Shown one piece after another: positions 1 through 7,164 of a stretch of DNA of 9,893 bases. How positions within the stretch are numbered: position 1 is the first letter of the stretch; each line of letters starts with the position of its first letter. Source of the stretch: Chitinophaga pinensis. GTDB taxonomy: Bacteria; Bacteroidota; Bacteroidia; M30B66. Under the pieces are notes generated by a model, which was given only the letters and a program-made list of their open reading frames with translations, ran no database searches and was not told the origin of the DNA. Position numbers and translations under genes: made by a program. The stretch spans positions 1 to 9,893 of the forward strand of contig CALQJV010000024.1 in assembly GCA_943330985.1 (NCBI GenBank). Direction: 5' to 3'.

Positions 1-666
1 ATTGTTGATTCTGTGATGGACGATTCTCCTGCAGCCACAGCCAAACTCATGAAAGGCGATACCATATGTGGTGTTAACCAACATGAAATCCATTTCATGG
101 CTGAACTTAGCAAAGAACTTACTGAAAACAAAGGCAAGGACGTTATAATTTCGGTTGTTCGTGGATTGGATACATTGGACTTAAAAACTAAAATTGGGGA
201 TGATGGTAAATTAGGTTTCTTCAGCATCGATCCGAAGAAACTCTTTACTTTCTCAACAGAAACATTTGGCTTTTTTGAATCTTTTCCTGCGGGAATCTCA
301 GAAGGAGCAACAACATTGGTTAATTACGTGAAGCAATTCAAACTCGTATTCACGAAAGAAGGATCTCAGAAATTGGGTGGTTTTGGTGCTATTGCATCGC
401 AGTTTGATAAAGGCTGGGATTGGCATCGCTTCTGGAATATCACTGCGTTTCTTTCGATCGTTCTTGCGTTTATGAATATTTTACCAATTCCGGCGCTCGA
501 TGGTGGTCACGTGATGTTTCTCCTTTACGAGATTGTTACAGGACGTAAACCAAGCGACAAATTCTTAGAACGCGCCCAAATGATTGGGATGATTTTGTTG
601 TTAAGTTTATTGGTTTTTGCCAATGGAAACGACATCTACAAGTGGATCAAAGGCCTAATGAAATAA
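1..666 (+). CDS. rseP: RseP-type site-2 zinc metalloprotease, C-terminal part (5' end outside window)
   Basis: Only the last 221 residues are present; the frame is open from base 1, so the true start lies upstream. The first ~70 residues read as a PDZ domain (DSPAA, LMKGDTICGVN, then a VIISVVRG strand). A membrane-associated stretch follows. The hallmark is NILPIPALDGGH at bases 475-510, the N-x-x-P-x-P-x-LDGG motif of site-2 proteases; its Asp (base 499) is a zinc ligand, and the HExxH half of the site must lie in the missing upstream part. A last hydrophobic helix (MILLLSLLVFA) precedes the C-terminus. Known for the family: this inner-membrane protease cuts anti-sigma factors or signal-peptide remnants within the membrane. 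The stop overlaps the next gene, so the two are probably co-transcribed. The family assignment is secure; the substrate is unknown. Confidence 0.93.
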   Translation: MVDSVMDDSPAATAKLMKGDTICGVNQHEIHFMAELSKELTENKGKDVIISVVRGLDTLDLKTKIGDDGKLGFFSIDPKKLFTFSTETFGFFESFPAGISEGATTLVNYVKQFKLVFTKEGSQKLGGFGAIASQFDKGWDWHRFWNITAFLSIVLAFMNILPIPALDGGHVMFLLYEIVTGRKPSDKFLERAQMIGMILLLSLLVFANGNDIYKWIKGLMK

Positions 667-1238
667 ATGGAATTTGTCGGGCTTTCCCGAATATTCCAAG
701 CCTCGAAACCGAGCGATTGATTTTGCGGGAAGTACGCGCAGAACACCAACGTTTCTTGGCATTGAAAGCGCCTGTTAATCAAGCTCGGATGTTTCTTAAC
801 ATCAAGAATGATGAGGAATGGCAACACGAACGCAACAAAGCGAAACAAGGTTTACGCACTTGGGACACAAGTTCCTGTTGGTTTATGTTGTTTGACAAAG
901 CAAGCGGTTCACCCATTGGCGCATGTGGTTTTCATAATTGGTTTCTGTTGCACCGAAGAGCTGAAATTGGATACGTACTTCTCGAAGAACGCTGGAAACG
1001 TTTGGGCTTGATGTCCGAAGCCTTGAAATTTGTTATCCCATTCGGATTTAATCAACTTAATCTGATTCGCATAGAAGCTTGTATTTCACCTGAAAATAAA
1101 GCGTCATTATCTATCATTCAGAAATTCAATTTTCAACAAGAAGGACTTTTGCGTAAACATTACACGCCTAAAGGATCGAGTTTTCCTGAGGATTCTATTT
1201 TATTTGCTTTGTTGGAAAGCGATTATCGAATTCAATAG
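642..1238 (+). CDS. GNAT family N-acetyltransferase, RimJ/RimL type
   Basis: 198 residues if the GTG at 642 is the start, slightly longer than the usual ~175-185 for this subfamily. After a short leader it shows the typical opening PSLETERLILRE, then the middle motif GACGFHNW and the acetyl-CoA region AEIGYVLLEERWKRLGLMSEAL. The C-terminal signature is IEACISPENKASLSIIQKFNF followed by EGLLRKHY, the conserved N-x-x-S-x-x-x-x-x-K-x-x-F/EG-x-x-R pattern of RimJ/RimL proteins. The family transfers acetyl from acetyl-CoA to protein N-terminal amines or small amines; the target here is unknown. The start overlaps the rseP stop by 25 bases. No in-frame ATG precedes the conserved LETERL segment, so GTG 642 is the best start, although an ATG in another frame sits directly after the rseP stop (667). 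Function at family level is secure, start less so. Confidence 0.88.
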   Translation: MDQRPNEINGICRAFPNIPSLETERLILREVRAEHQRFLALKAPVNQARMFLNIKNDEEWQHERNKAKQGLRTWDTSSCWFMLFDKASGSPIGACGFHNWFLLHRRAEIGYVLLEERWKRLGLMSEALKFVIPFGFNQLNLIRIEACISPENKASLSIIQKFNFQQEGLLRKHYTPKGSSFPEDSILFALLESDYRIQ

Positions 1239-1249
1239 AACAAGCTTGA

Positions 1250-1273
1250 AGAAAATTCAGGAAACCATTTTCT
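1250..1273. terminator. Possible weak terminator between convergent genes
   Basis: A perfect 7-bp inverted repeat, AGAAAAT (1250-1256) and ATTTTCT (1267-1273), with a 10-base loop lies in the 65-base gap between the converging ends of two acetyltransferase genes. The position suits a bidirectional terminator, but the stem is AT-rich and no long T-run follows, so this is a suggestion only. Confidence 0.25.
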
Positions 1274-1303
1274 CGAAAGGCATACCAAAATTAACAGGGA
1301 TTA

Positions 1304-2020
1304 TTATAGAATTGAATAATTTTCTAGTTTCCCAAAAGCGGTAAAACCAAGTTTCATATAAATTTGCTCACCCATTTTTGAAGCATTTAAAACGCAATAT
1401 TTAGAATTATGAATCAACGCTTCACTAATTAATTTCTCCGTTATACTTTTCCCTATTCCTTTTCCTCGTCCTTTGGGAATAGTTCCAATCATATGAAAGC
1501 CTGCCACATTATTTTTGTCAAAAAAAACAATTCCGCAGCCTAAAATTTCATTTATTTCTTTGTAAATAAAGAGTTTAGATTGAGAACTGTCTTTACACAA
1601 ATTATAAACTATCATGCCATCTACTTTGTAACCGAATGATTCCGTTGCAATAATTGCAAAATCAAATGCGTCTGATTTGGATTCAATTTGATAAATGTTG
1701 GCGTTATATGTAATTTCACTATCATAGTTATTCAAATCCAAAGACATATTCACCAGAGTTAAACGAGGTTGGATTTTACTAAAATTTAAAAAGTCTGAAT
1801 GATTATCAAGCGTAATAATATTTGGTAATAAAGACTTATTGCTCAAATTTATTATTTCTTCATAAATTTCTGTTTTATCTTCTACAGCATAAATTCGATT
1901 AGGCCAATCTGAATCTTTTACACATACTGCTTTATAGTTTGAAGATTCAATATAAATATTATTTTTCCGACCTATATAATCCCAAAATTCAAATAGGTTC
2001 TTTTTAATTACATCATTCAT
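1304..2020 (-). CDS. Two-part GNAT family N-acetyltransferase
   Basis: 238 residues from the ATG at 2020. The C-terminal half (about residues 145-238) is a clear GNAT domain: an ILGCGIVFFDKNNVAGFHMIGT strand pair, the acetyl-CoA loop PKGRGKGIGKSI (182-193) matching R-x-x-G-x-G, then VLNASKMGEQIYMKLGF, the usual alpha4-beta7 end. The N-terminal half has no motif I recognise; it may be a degenerate GNAT-like or substrate-binding domain, as in other double GNAT proteins. The frame stays open to 2176, but the extra 52 residues (rich in K, R and S) do not look like a domain and lie opposite a plus-strand gene fragment, so I chose the internal ATG. The gene is markedly AT-richer than rseP or the acylase gene, which suggests acquisition. 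It converges on the RimJ/RimL-type gene. Substrate unknown. Confidence 0.75.
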   Translation of the reverse strand: MNDVIKKNLFEFWDYIGRKNNIYIESSNYKAVCVKDSDWPNRIYAVEDKTEIYEEIINLSNKSLLPNIITLDNHSDFLNFSKIQPRLTLVNMSLDLNNYDSEITYNANIYQIESKSDAFDFAIIATESFGYKVDGMIVYNLCKDSSQSKLFIYKEINEILGCGIVFFDKNNVAGFHMIGTIPKGRGKGIGKSITEKLISEALIHNSKYCVLNASKMGEQIYMKLGFTAFGKLENYSIL

Positions 2021-2081
2021 CTTTTGTTTTATTAATTCATTTGATAGTCTTTCGAATGCATATTGGTAAAATGACCGATAA

Positions 2082-2279
2082 CGTTTCGCGAGCACCAGAA
2101 GTTTGGAATTTGGTGAACGAGATGTTTTAGACAGTTCGAATGTAACAAAAGTCCACAATGTTTCAATTAAGCACAATACTCAAATTATTGGTGAGCGCTT
2201 TTATGAGCTGAGCCGAGTTTCTCATGTGGATGTATTGAATGATAATGAAAAGTTTTGCTTAGCGATGGGCTGCGCTTAA
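2082..2279 (+). pseudogene. Start-less gene fragment, possibly an RHS-protein remnant
   Basis: A 65-codon open stretch runs from just after a TAA (2079-2081) to a TAA at 2277-2279, with no ATG except near its end. It contains EFGERDVLDSS and IIGERFYELS. The second resembles the segment before the 'YELSNHLGNVL' signature of Bacteroidota RHS/YD-repeat proteins, but after YELS the match breaks down (RVSHVDVLND). I read it as a decayed or recombined piece of a larger plus-strand gene. Its 3' end overlaps the last bases of the lipoprotein gene on the other strand, and its 5' part lies opposite the rejected N-terminal extension of the acetyltransferase. The RHS link is from memory of the motif; a chance open frame is possible. 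Confidence 0.35.
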
Positions 2280-2860
2280 TTGTTAATATATGAAAACTGC
2301 CCGCAGGGAATTATTAATCTGTCGTTTATTTTGAGTTTCATTGCAATAACTGATAAATTTTCATTTGAAGTCAAAATTTCAGTGCCATATGGGGTTGTTG
2401 GGTCAAAGTATTTTGTGTCAGTAAGCACACCAAAAGTTAAAACACACTTTTCGCTTTGCTTTAATGTTTTGATTAAATTCTGCGGTGTATCAATTTCTAA
2501 GTCTATAAATTTGATTAATTCCTTTGACATAGTTTTGTCAAATAGTTGCTTATCAGGAGTCAAGTGTCGTGGCAACAAGAATATTTTCGATTTAATACTA
2601 TCATTTACATGATTATCTGTTGTTTCAAAATTGATTTTCAATAGAATGGGGACAATTGTGTCGTTTGTGATTGTAATCGTATAATACCTGTAATTATATT
2701 CTGTTTTAGTAGAGTCGAAATACTGAAAACCTTGTCTTGGTCCTTTATCGATATGAAGTCCAAATTGCTTTTCGGCTTTTCCAAAATCCTGTTTGACTGA
2801 ATTACAAGAACAACCATAAAGCAGAATAAAAAGAAGTTCAATAAAGTAATTTACTGTCAT
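2276..2860 (-). CDS. Putative lipoprotein of unknown function
   Basis: 194 residues. The N-terminus is hydrophobic (FIELLFILLYGCSC) and ends in a lipobox-like LYG-C, with Cys17 the likely lipidated residue; a second Cys follows at 19. The signal lacks the usual basic residues at its start, which is atypical. The mature part alternates short beta-type segments (YRYYTITITNDT, VPILLKINFE, KCVLTFGVLTDT, NLSVIAMKLKIND), suggesting a beta-sandwich domain on the periplasmic or outer-membrane face. I recognise no named family. ATG 2860 is the only plausible start; an in-frame TGA lies at 2915-2917. The gene is AT-rich like the neighbouring two-part acetyltransferase. A promoter with both Bacteroidota elements lies about 90 bases upstream. 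The stop overlaps the plus-strand fragment by two bases. Confidence 0.7.
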   Translation of the reverse strand: MTVNYFIELLFILLYGCSCNSVKQDFGKAEKQFGLHIDKGPRQGFQYFDSTKTEYNYRYYTITITNDTIVPILLKINFETTDNHVNDSIKSKIFLLPRHLTPDKQLFDKTMSKELIKFIDLEIDTPQNLIKTLKQSEKCVLTFGVLTDTKYFDPTTPYGTEILTSNENLSVIAMKLKINDRLIIPCGQFSYINN

Positions 2861-2914
2861 GTTGTGTTGATAGTTTGGTTGGCTGAAATGGATAAGGACT
2901 GAAGCCGGCCTTGC

Positions 2915-3001
2915 TCATAACTTGTTTGTAGCGGCAATGCAATCCACCAAAATTATCAGTTCGTCAAAACCATAAACAATATGGTCTAGACGCATTCCCA
3001 T
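2915..3001 (-). pseudogene. Short frame resembling a glyoxalase-like (VOC) protein N-terminus
   Basis: ATG 3001 (or ATG 2995) opens a 28-codon frame beginning MGMRLDHIVYGFDEL and ending at TGA 2915-2917. The R-L-D-H-I-V-Y start followed by an acidic D-E-L is typical of VOC/glyoxalase-like domains, where the His is often a metal ligand. Nothing downstream continues such a domain, so if the resemblance is real this is a truncated remnant. It could equally be a chance frame; the promoter elements of the lipoprotein gene lie inside it. Confidence 0.25.
2948..2979 (-). promoter_or_regulatory. Bacteroidota-type promoter for the lipoprotein gene
   Basis: On the minus strand TAATTTTG (2955 to 2948) matches the -7 element TAnnTTTG exactly, and TTG (2979 to 2977) lies 21 bases upstream as the -33 element. 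This would give a leader of roughly 80 bases before ATG 2860. It is the only candidate promoter in the window with both elements at a normal spacing. Confidence 0.45.
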
Positions 3002-3034
3002 AATGAAGTATTCAGGTTCTGCTTAAAGCGACTG

Positions 3035-3059
3035 ATTAATGGATATTTTATCCATTAAT
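3035..3059. repeat. Perfect 11-bp inverted repeat with 3-base loop
   Basis: ATTAATGGATA (3035-3045), loop TTT (3046-3048), TATCCATTAAT (3049-3059). The arms pair without mismatch. There is no T-run on either side, so it is not an ordinary intrinsic terminator. It lies 56 bases upstream of the lipoprotein promoter's -33 element and about 130 bases beyond the DUF2911 stop, so it could be an operator, a transcript-end hairpin or a scar of an inserted element. Confidence 0.7.
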
Positions 3060-3191
3060 GAAGATGTTCTTGAATTCAGCTATTCTCTTGGGTTTGAATA
3101 TTGACTCCCTGGGTTGATTGTTCACTGTATGATTTCCAACACCATACAATCCTTCTGGTCTAGTAAAACTGGCCTTTTAAAATAATTTTTA

Positions 3192-3761
3192 TTATCGAAT
3201 TTCCCAGGTAACTTCTGTGTTTTCCCAAAATATACTCATTCGTCCATCTGCGCGTTCGTCGGATGTGATTTCAAATTTAAAGCGTTCGTTAAACTCAGCC
3301 GATTTTTTAGGTTCTACTTTAAAACGAAGAACATCTTTGCTTTCATCGTATTTGTAAGAACCCCATTGGTCCGAAACGGAATTGATAATGATTGTCCATT
3401 CTGTTTCACCTGGAATGGAAAACAATGCATATTTCCCAGCATGAAGCATACCGCCACCCACTTTACAATCGCGACTTACTTCGATGGTTGATGCTTCATT
3501 CGCACCCGTGCGCCAAACCTTTCCAAATGGAACGAGTTCACCAAATACTTTACGACCTTTTACACCTGGAGAACTATAATTGACAACAACTTTTAAATTT
3601 CCAATAGTCGATTCTGCCGTTTTAGGAGGACTCGGACGATCATCTTTCTTGGCTGCAGTCATGGAAGTTTTTTCCGTTTTGGTTTGAGCTGAAACAGTAT
3701 TCGAAAGCAAAGCATAAAAAACAAATGCAGAAATTATAAACTTGAATTTAGGGATAATCAT
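3192..3761 (-). CDS. Exported DUF2911 domain protein
   Basis: 189 residues. A signal peptide (residues 1-26: basic start, hydrophobic FIISAFVFYALL, cleavage after VSA/Q) directs export. A short low-complexity K/T/P linker leads into a DUF2911 domain from about residue 45: VVVNYSSPGVKGRKVFGEL (58-76), VPFGKVWRTGANEAS (77-91, the family's most conserved block), LHAGKYALFSIPGETEWTIIIN and DQWGSYKYDESKDVLR. DUF2911 proteins are common in Bacteroidota, mostly as secreted or periplasmic proteins of about this length with no established biochemical role. It lies 68 bases downstream of the CtlX-like gene in the same direction, but the gap contains its own -7 element, so it is probably transcribed separately as well. 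The family call is firm. Confidence 0.92.
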   Translation of the reverse strand: MIIPKFKFIISAFVFYALLSNTVSAQTKTEKTSMTAAKKDDRPSPPKTAESTIGNLKVVVNYSSPGVKGRKVFGELVPFGKVWRTGANEASTIEVSRDCKVGGGMLHAGKYALFSIPGETEWTIIINSVSDQWGSYKYDESKDVLRFKVEPKKSAEFNERFKFEITSDERADGRMSIFWENTEVTWEIR

Positions 3762-3786
3762 GGTGCTTGATTTTTATTAATATGTT

Positions 3787-3794
3787 CAAAGATA
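3787..3794 (-). promoter_or_regulatory. -7 promoter element of the DUF2911 gene
   Basis: On the minus strand TATCTTTG matches TAnnTTTG exactly and sits 25 bases before ATG 3761. No clear TTG is found 19-23 bases upstream, only a T-run, so the -33 element is weak. Confidence 0.45.
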
Positions 3795-3829
3795 AAATTT
3801 TCGGAACGATAGAAAAAAGAATAAAGAAA

Positions 3830-4738
3830 TTAATCAAAAACTTCTGCCATCATACACCGAACACTGCCGCCGCCTGTTTGTTCAATGAATGAAATTTCGA
3901 TTGGAAGTAATAATCCAAATTGCTGCAAAAATGCGAGTTCGGAAGGAGCAAGTGCATTCATTGCTGTTGAAGAAAGAACGATTAAAGTTTCATCGGATGA
4001 ATTTCTCAATTCTAGAACATTTCCTGCAAAAGCCGAAACTTGTTCACGAGAAATATGCAACAATGCTCGCCCGCTTTCTGCAAGAGCATTTATTACTCGA
4101 TTTCGATCATCTTCCGGAATACTTTCAGAACAAACAATTGCGAAATGCGTCCCAATACATAACACCACGTTCGTATGATAATATGCATGGGCATTTTCAT
4201 CAATCGCATCAAAAATTACAGGTTCTAAATTCAGCATTTCGGCAATTTCCAATGCTTTCTTTTCGTGTGTTCGGTTTGATCGACTTGAGAAAACACGTTT
4301 CTGAATATGGTCGAAAATAAGACTTCCTGTTCCTTCTAAGAATCCACCATCACTCTCTGACAAGCTGAAATCGGTCATAGAATACCCCGGCAATTGCGAC
4401 TGTATTCGATTGATTAATTGCGAATCTCTTTCCAAGCGGCGATTTTCTGCAGCCATTGGATAAAGAATAATCTGTTTTCCAGGATGAATTCCAAGCCAGT
4501 TATTGGGGAAAATAGCATCGGGTTTTTCGGGACTAATGCTATCATCTTCGACCCAGACATTCACACCTTCGGCCCTTAAAATAGAAACCATGGCATCGAA
4601 TTCCTTCAAGGCTTGATCATTCGGATTTTCAATGTTTGGCGCTTTTTGGAAAGCATTGCTTTGGGCTGTTTCAACATTGTATTTGAAACTAGCTGGACGA
4701 ATCATCAACACAGTATCCGTACTTTGATTTTGCATCAT
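3830..4738 (-). CDS. ctlX: CtlX-type arginine deiminase/amidinotransferase-fold hydrolase
   Basis: 302 residues with the guanidino-group-modifying (pentein) fold. The start TDTVLMIRPASFKYN and the following N-x-x-T-x-x-S-N-A-F pattern are typical of the CtlX (citrulline utilization hydrolase) family. Active-site blocks are present: PDAIFPNNW (73-81), GGFLEGTGSLIFD (131-143, acidic ligand at Glu135), YYHTNVVL (186-193, catalytic His188) and GGGSVRCMM (289-297, nucleophile Cys295). All expected catalytic residues are therefore intact. The family hydrolyses amidino or ureido groups of arginine- or citrulline-like compounds; the exact substrate here is inference. No signal peptide, so cytoplasmic. 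ATG 4738 overlaps the acylase stop by four bases (ATGA); a second ATG follows directly at 4735. The overlap implies translational coupling to the acylase. An alternative label is 'arginine deiminase-related protein' or dimethylarginine hydrolase-like. Confidence 0.85.
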   Translation of the reverse strand: MMQNQSTDTVLMIRPASFKYNVETAQSNAFQKAPNIENPNDQALKEFDAMVSILRAEGVNVWVEDDSISPEKPDAIFPNNWLGIHPGKQIILYPMAAENRRLERDSQLINRIQSQLPGYSMTDFSLSESDGGFLEGTGSLIFDHIQKRVFSSRSNRTHEKKALEIAEMLNLEPVIFDAIDENAHAYYHTNVVLCIGTHFAIVCSESIPEDDRNRVINALAESGRALLHISREQVSAFAGNVLELRNSSDETLIVLSSTAMNALAPSELAFLQQFGLLLPIEISFIEQTGGGSVRCMMAEVFD

Positions 4739-7116
4739 TCGGGAATCAAGTGAAGCGATTTACCATTCGCGCTCTTTTCAATTTCAGCACGATTCATCAA
4801 TTGAGGACGGAATGCGTTTTTGTTATATAACTCGAATTGATCATCATAATGAGGAGCAAGAAAATAGCCAGATTGGCCAGTTGGCAGTATGCTCAATGAA
4901 TGATCGGTGTCTGAAAAATCGATAATGCGGCGCATTGCAGGTCCAAATTTAGCCGGATAATAACCCGTTGAATCGAGATTAAAAGCAATGTTATTGATAA
5001 CTTCATTTCCTCCATTAACACTTTCTGGGCCCACATTGAAAAACATATCAAATGGCTTTTTTCTTCCAATAGGATGAATATGTTCGATGGTATGCGCTCG
5101 ACTCCATTTCCATTTGGTTTGATCTTTCCCGTATACCGCATTAAGATCGTTGATTGTTTTATGCCATGCTTGCTGAATAATAATAAAACGCTTTTCTTCA
5201 CCCTGTGTTCCCCAATTATCCCACCAAGCAGAATAGGTTTTATTTAACAATGCAGGATAAGATGTCTTCATGAAATGGGAATTCATATACGAATTAAACA
5301 ACGTGCTTCCCACTTTATTTGCAAATGTCAACCTCAAAATATTATAGATCCATCGGTAATAAATTAAGGTTCCTGACGATTCCAATCCATGATTTCCTTC
5401 CCAACTTCTTAATCGATTTGCAGTTTCTGTTTTAAGCGCTTCGGGTTCAACGGTTCCTAAAACATAGAGAAGATCTTTGGCAGTTTTAGGATACACTTCG
5501 CTCTTCCCATCGGTAATGAGTTTTTTCATCATGTTGGAATCCCATTTGTCTTGCTTACTTAATTCATTAACGATTCTCAGCGCTCTGTTTTCTGGAACAT
5601 AATACCCTGGATACAAATCGCCTTCAATGCTTGCTGGTTGATTATTTGCCGAATAGACAAATCCTGATGCCGGATCTTCGGAATGTGGATTTTGACTAAA
5701 ATCAAGCCAACCAATTGGTTCATCGTTCCCCGTTGCACCATCCAAAAAGCGTTTGCTAAATAAACCCGGACGGCGTTTTACCAATTTCGCGGTTGTCCAC
5801 CAGGCAATGTGTCCATCTTTATCGCCATACATTAAATTCAAACCCGGTGCATCAATTTTAGACGCTCCAATGCGGGCATCATCCATCGATCGGGCATGAT
5901 TCACTTCATAAACGGCTTCGAGCGTTCGGGCAGGAAATTTCAAATACGACCACCATACAGATACCGCCTGATTGTATATTGGAATATTATCCATGACGCG
6001 ATCTATCAGTGGACCATGTTCAGATTCTTCTACTTGAAGAACAACATCGGCGGAATCTTTTACATGAATCGTTTCGGTGAATACCTTGAGCGCCCTTGGT
6101 GTATTTTGAAATAACACATTATTTCCATCGCGTTGCTCAATGTAAAAGTCCACGTCATCGTTTTCGAACATGGTAACACCATTTCCACAAAAATCGCTGT
6201 GGCCTGTCATAGCAAAAGGAAAACCTGCTAAATGATTTCCATAAAAATGGAAGCCCGGATATTCGAGATGTGCTTCAAACCAGATGGATGGCTGTGCATA
6301 TCCCATGTGTGTATCATTGCATAAAAGTGTTTTGCCACTTTTGGTTTTCTTAGGAGCTACAACCCAACTGTTCGAACCAATCCATGGAGCCACTGGATAT
6401 TTCTCAAAAATTTGATCGAGGTTCTGACTTAATTGAATAGCATTGGAAATAACACGAGGATTTACAGGTATTGTGGCACTTCCAGCTGGCCAACCCAGTT
6501 CGAGCTCAGACATCATTTTATCGCCCACTTTCCGATACATGCCTTCTACCATTGGGTCGATTCGGAAGCCTTCAGCAAATCCAAAAGCCATATAACCCGA
6601 AACAAGAAAAACATCTTCCAAAGTATACGCCTCTTTTTCAATGCCAAGCATGGTGAACTCAATAGGTGTTTTCCCTTGATTGATGTATTGATTAATTCCT
6701 GCGATGTATGCTTTAACGCTTTGTTGAATGGGCTGTGGACTGCTTTTTAGAAATTCTTGAGCCGACCATTTTGCATGGCGATTTAAACCCAATGTTCGGA
6801 AAAAGCGATCGGTTTTCACCATCGAATTTCCAAGTAATTCGGACAAGCGACCAGATGCAAGTCGTTTGATCATTTCCAATTGAAACAATCGATCTTGAGC
6901 TACAACATAACCCAAAGCAAAATAGGCGTCTTCTTCATTTTGAGCATAAATATGAGGAACTCCAAAATTGTCGTAGAAAACATCGACCTGTTTGTTAAGT
7001 CCTTTCAAATTTACATCACCTGAATAATTTGGAACAAGTGAATAAAGCCAAAAGGCGATTGCAACAATGGAAGCAACAAGGAATAAAGCAATTCCTAGAA
7101 GAATCTTTTTAAACAT
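4735..7116 (-). CDS. Penicillin acylase family Ntn-hydrolase, membrane-anchored
   Basis: 793 residues, normal for the family. An N-terminal membrane segment (5-29) with two lysines in front acts as a signal anchor or uncleaved signal. The small-subunit part holds VFYDNFGVPHIYAQNEEDAYFALGYV and QDRLFQLEMIKRLASGRLSELLG, the classic family opening. The autoprocessing site is Gly247/Ser248 in WIGSNSWVV; Ser248 becomes the N-terminal nucleophile of the large subunit. Further family blocks are NDTHMGY (267-273), EHGPLI (367-371 region), DKDGHIAWW, SANNQP (489-494, supplying the usual oxyanion-hole Asn) and a C-terminal NGGNEVINN. These enzymes cleave amides of acylated amines, such as beta-lactam side chains or acyl-homoserine lactones; the natural substrate here is unknown. 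The mature enzyme should lie on the periplasmic side. It follows the serine hydrolase gene by 48 bases and overlaps the CtlX-like gene, suggesting an operon. Confidence 0.93.
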   Translation of the reverse strand: MFKKILLGIALFLVASIVAIAFWLYSLVPNYSGDVNLKGLNKQVDVFYDNFGVPHIYAQNEEDAYFALGYVVAQDRLFQLEMIKRLASGRLSELLGNSMVKTDRFFRTLGLNRHAKWSAQEFLKSSPQPIQQSVKAYIAGINQYINQGKTPIEFTMLGIEKEAYTLEDVFLVSGYMAFGFAEGFRIDPMVEGMYRKVGDKMMSELELGWPAGSATIPVNPRVISNAIQLSQNLDQIFEKYPVAPWIGSNSWVVAPKKTKSGKTLLCNDTHMGYAQPSIWFEAHLEYPGFHFYGNHLAGFPFAMTGHSDFCGNGVTMFENDDVDFYIEQRDGNNVLFQNTPRALKVFTETIHVKDSADVVLQVEESEHGPLIDRVMDNIPIYNQAVSVWWSYLKFPARTLEAVYEVNHARSMDDARIGASKIDAPGLNLMYGDKDGHIAWWTTAKLVKRRPGLFSKRFLDGATGNDEPIGWLDFSQNPHSEDPASGFVYSANNQPASIEGDLYPGYYVPENRALRIVNELSKQDKWDSNMMKKLITDGKSEVYPKTAKDLLYVLGTVEPEALKTETANRLRSWEGNHGLESSGTLIYYRWIYNILRLTFANKVGSTLFNSYMNSHFMKTSYPALLNKTYSAWWDNWGTQGEEKRFIIIQQAWHKTINDLNAVYGKDQTKWKWSRAHTIEHIHPIGRKKPFDMFFNVGPESVNGGNEVINNIAFNLDSTGYYPAKFGPAMRRIIDFSDTDHSLSILPTGQSGYFLAPHYDDQFELYNKNAFRPQLMNRAEIEKSANGKSLHLIPE

Positions 7117-7164
7117 TAATCAAAGTATAATGAGCCGAAATTTACAAATAAATCGATGTCAATA

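Larger units (their letters stand above)
2861..3191. other. 331-base gap with debris and structure, no intact gene
   Basis: Between the lipoprotein gene and the DUF2911 gene I find no intact gene. The gap holds a promoter-like pair (2948-2979), a 28-codon frame resembling the start of a glyoxalase-like protein (2915-3001), a perfect 11-bp inverted repeat (3035-3059) and two copies of TGGTCTAG (2982-2989 and near 3157). Just downstream of the DUF2911 stop the sequence is AT-rich with a T-run on the minus strand, which could serve as its terminator. Confidence 0.5.

Noticed and set aside
2021..2176. N-terminal extension of the two-part acetyltransferase to 2176
   Set aside because: The 52 extra residues resemble no domain, lie opposite a plus-strand gene fragment, and a good ATG exists at 2020.
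2280..2612. 110-codon plus-strand frame
   Set aside because: It is the antisense of the lipoprotein gene; its translation shows no domain and the lipoprotein frame has a signal peptide.
3889..4320. 143-codon plus-strand frame
   Set aside because: It lies wholly opposite the CtlX-like gene, whose catalytic motifs are complete.
7117..7164. Separate promoter for the penicillin acylase
   Set aside because: ATACTTTG on the minus strand misses the TAnnTTTG consensus and lies only a few bases before the ATG; an operon with the upstream gene is simpler.
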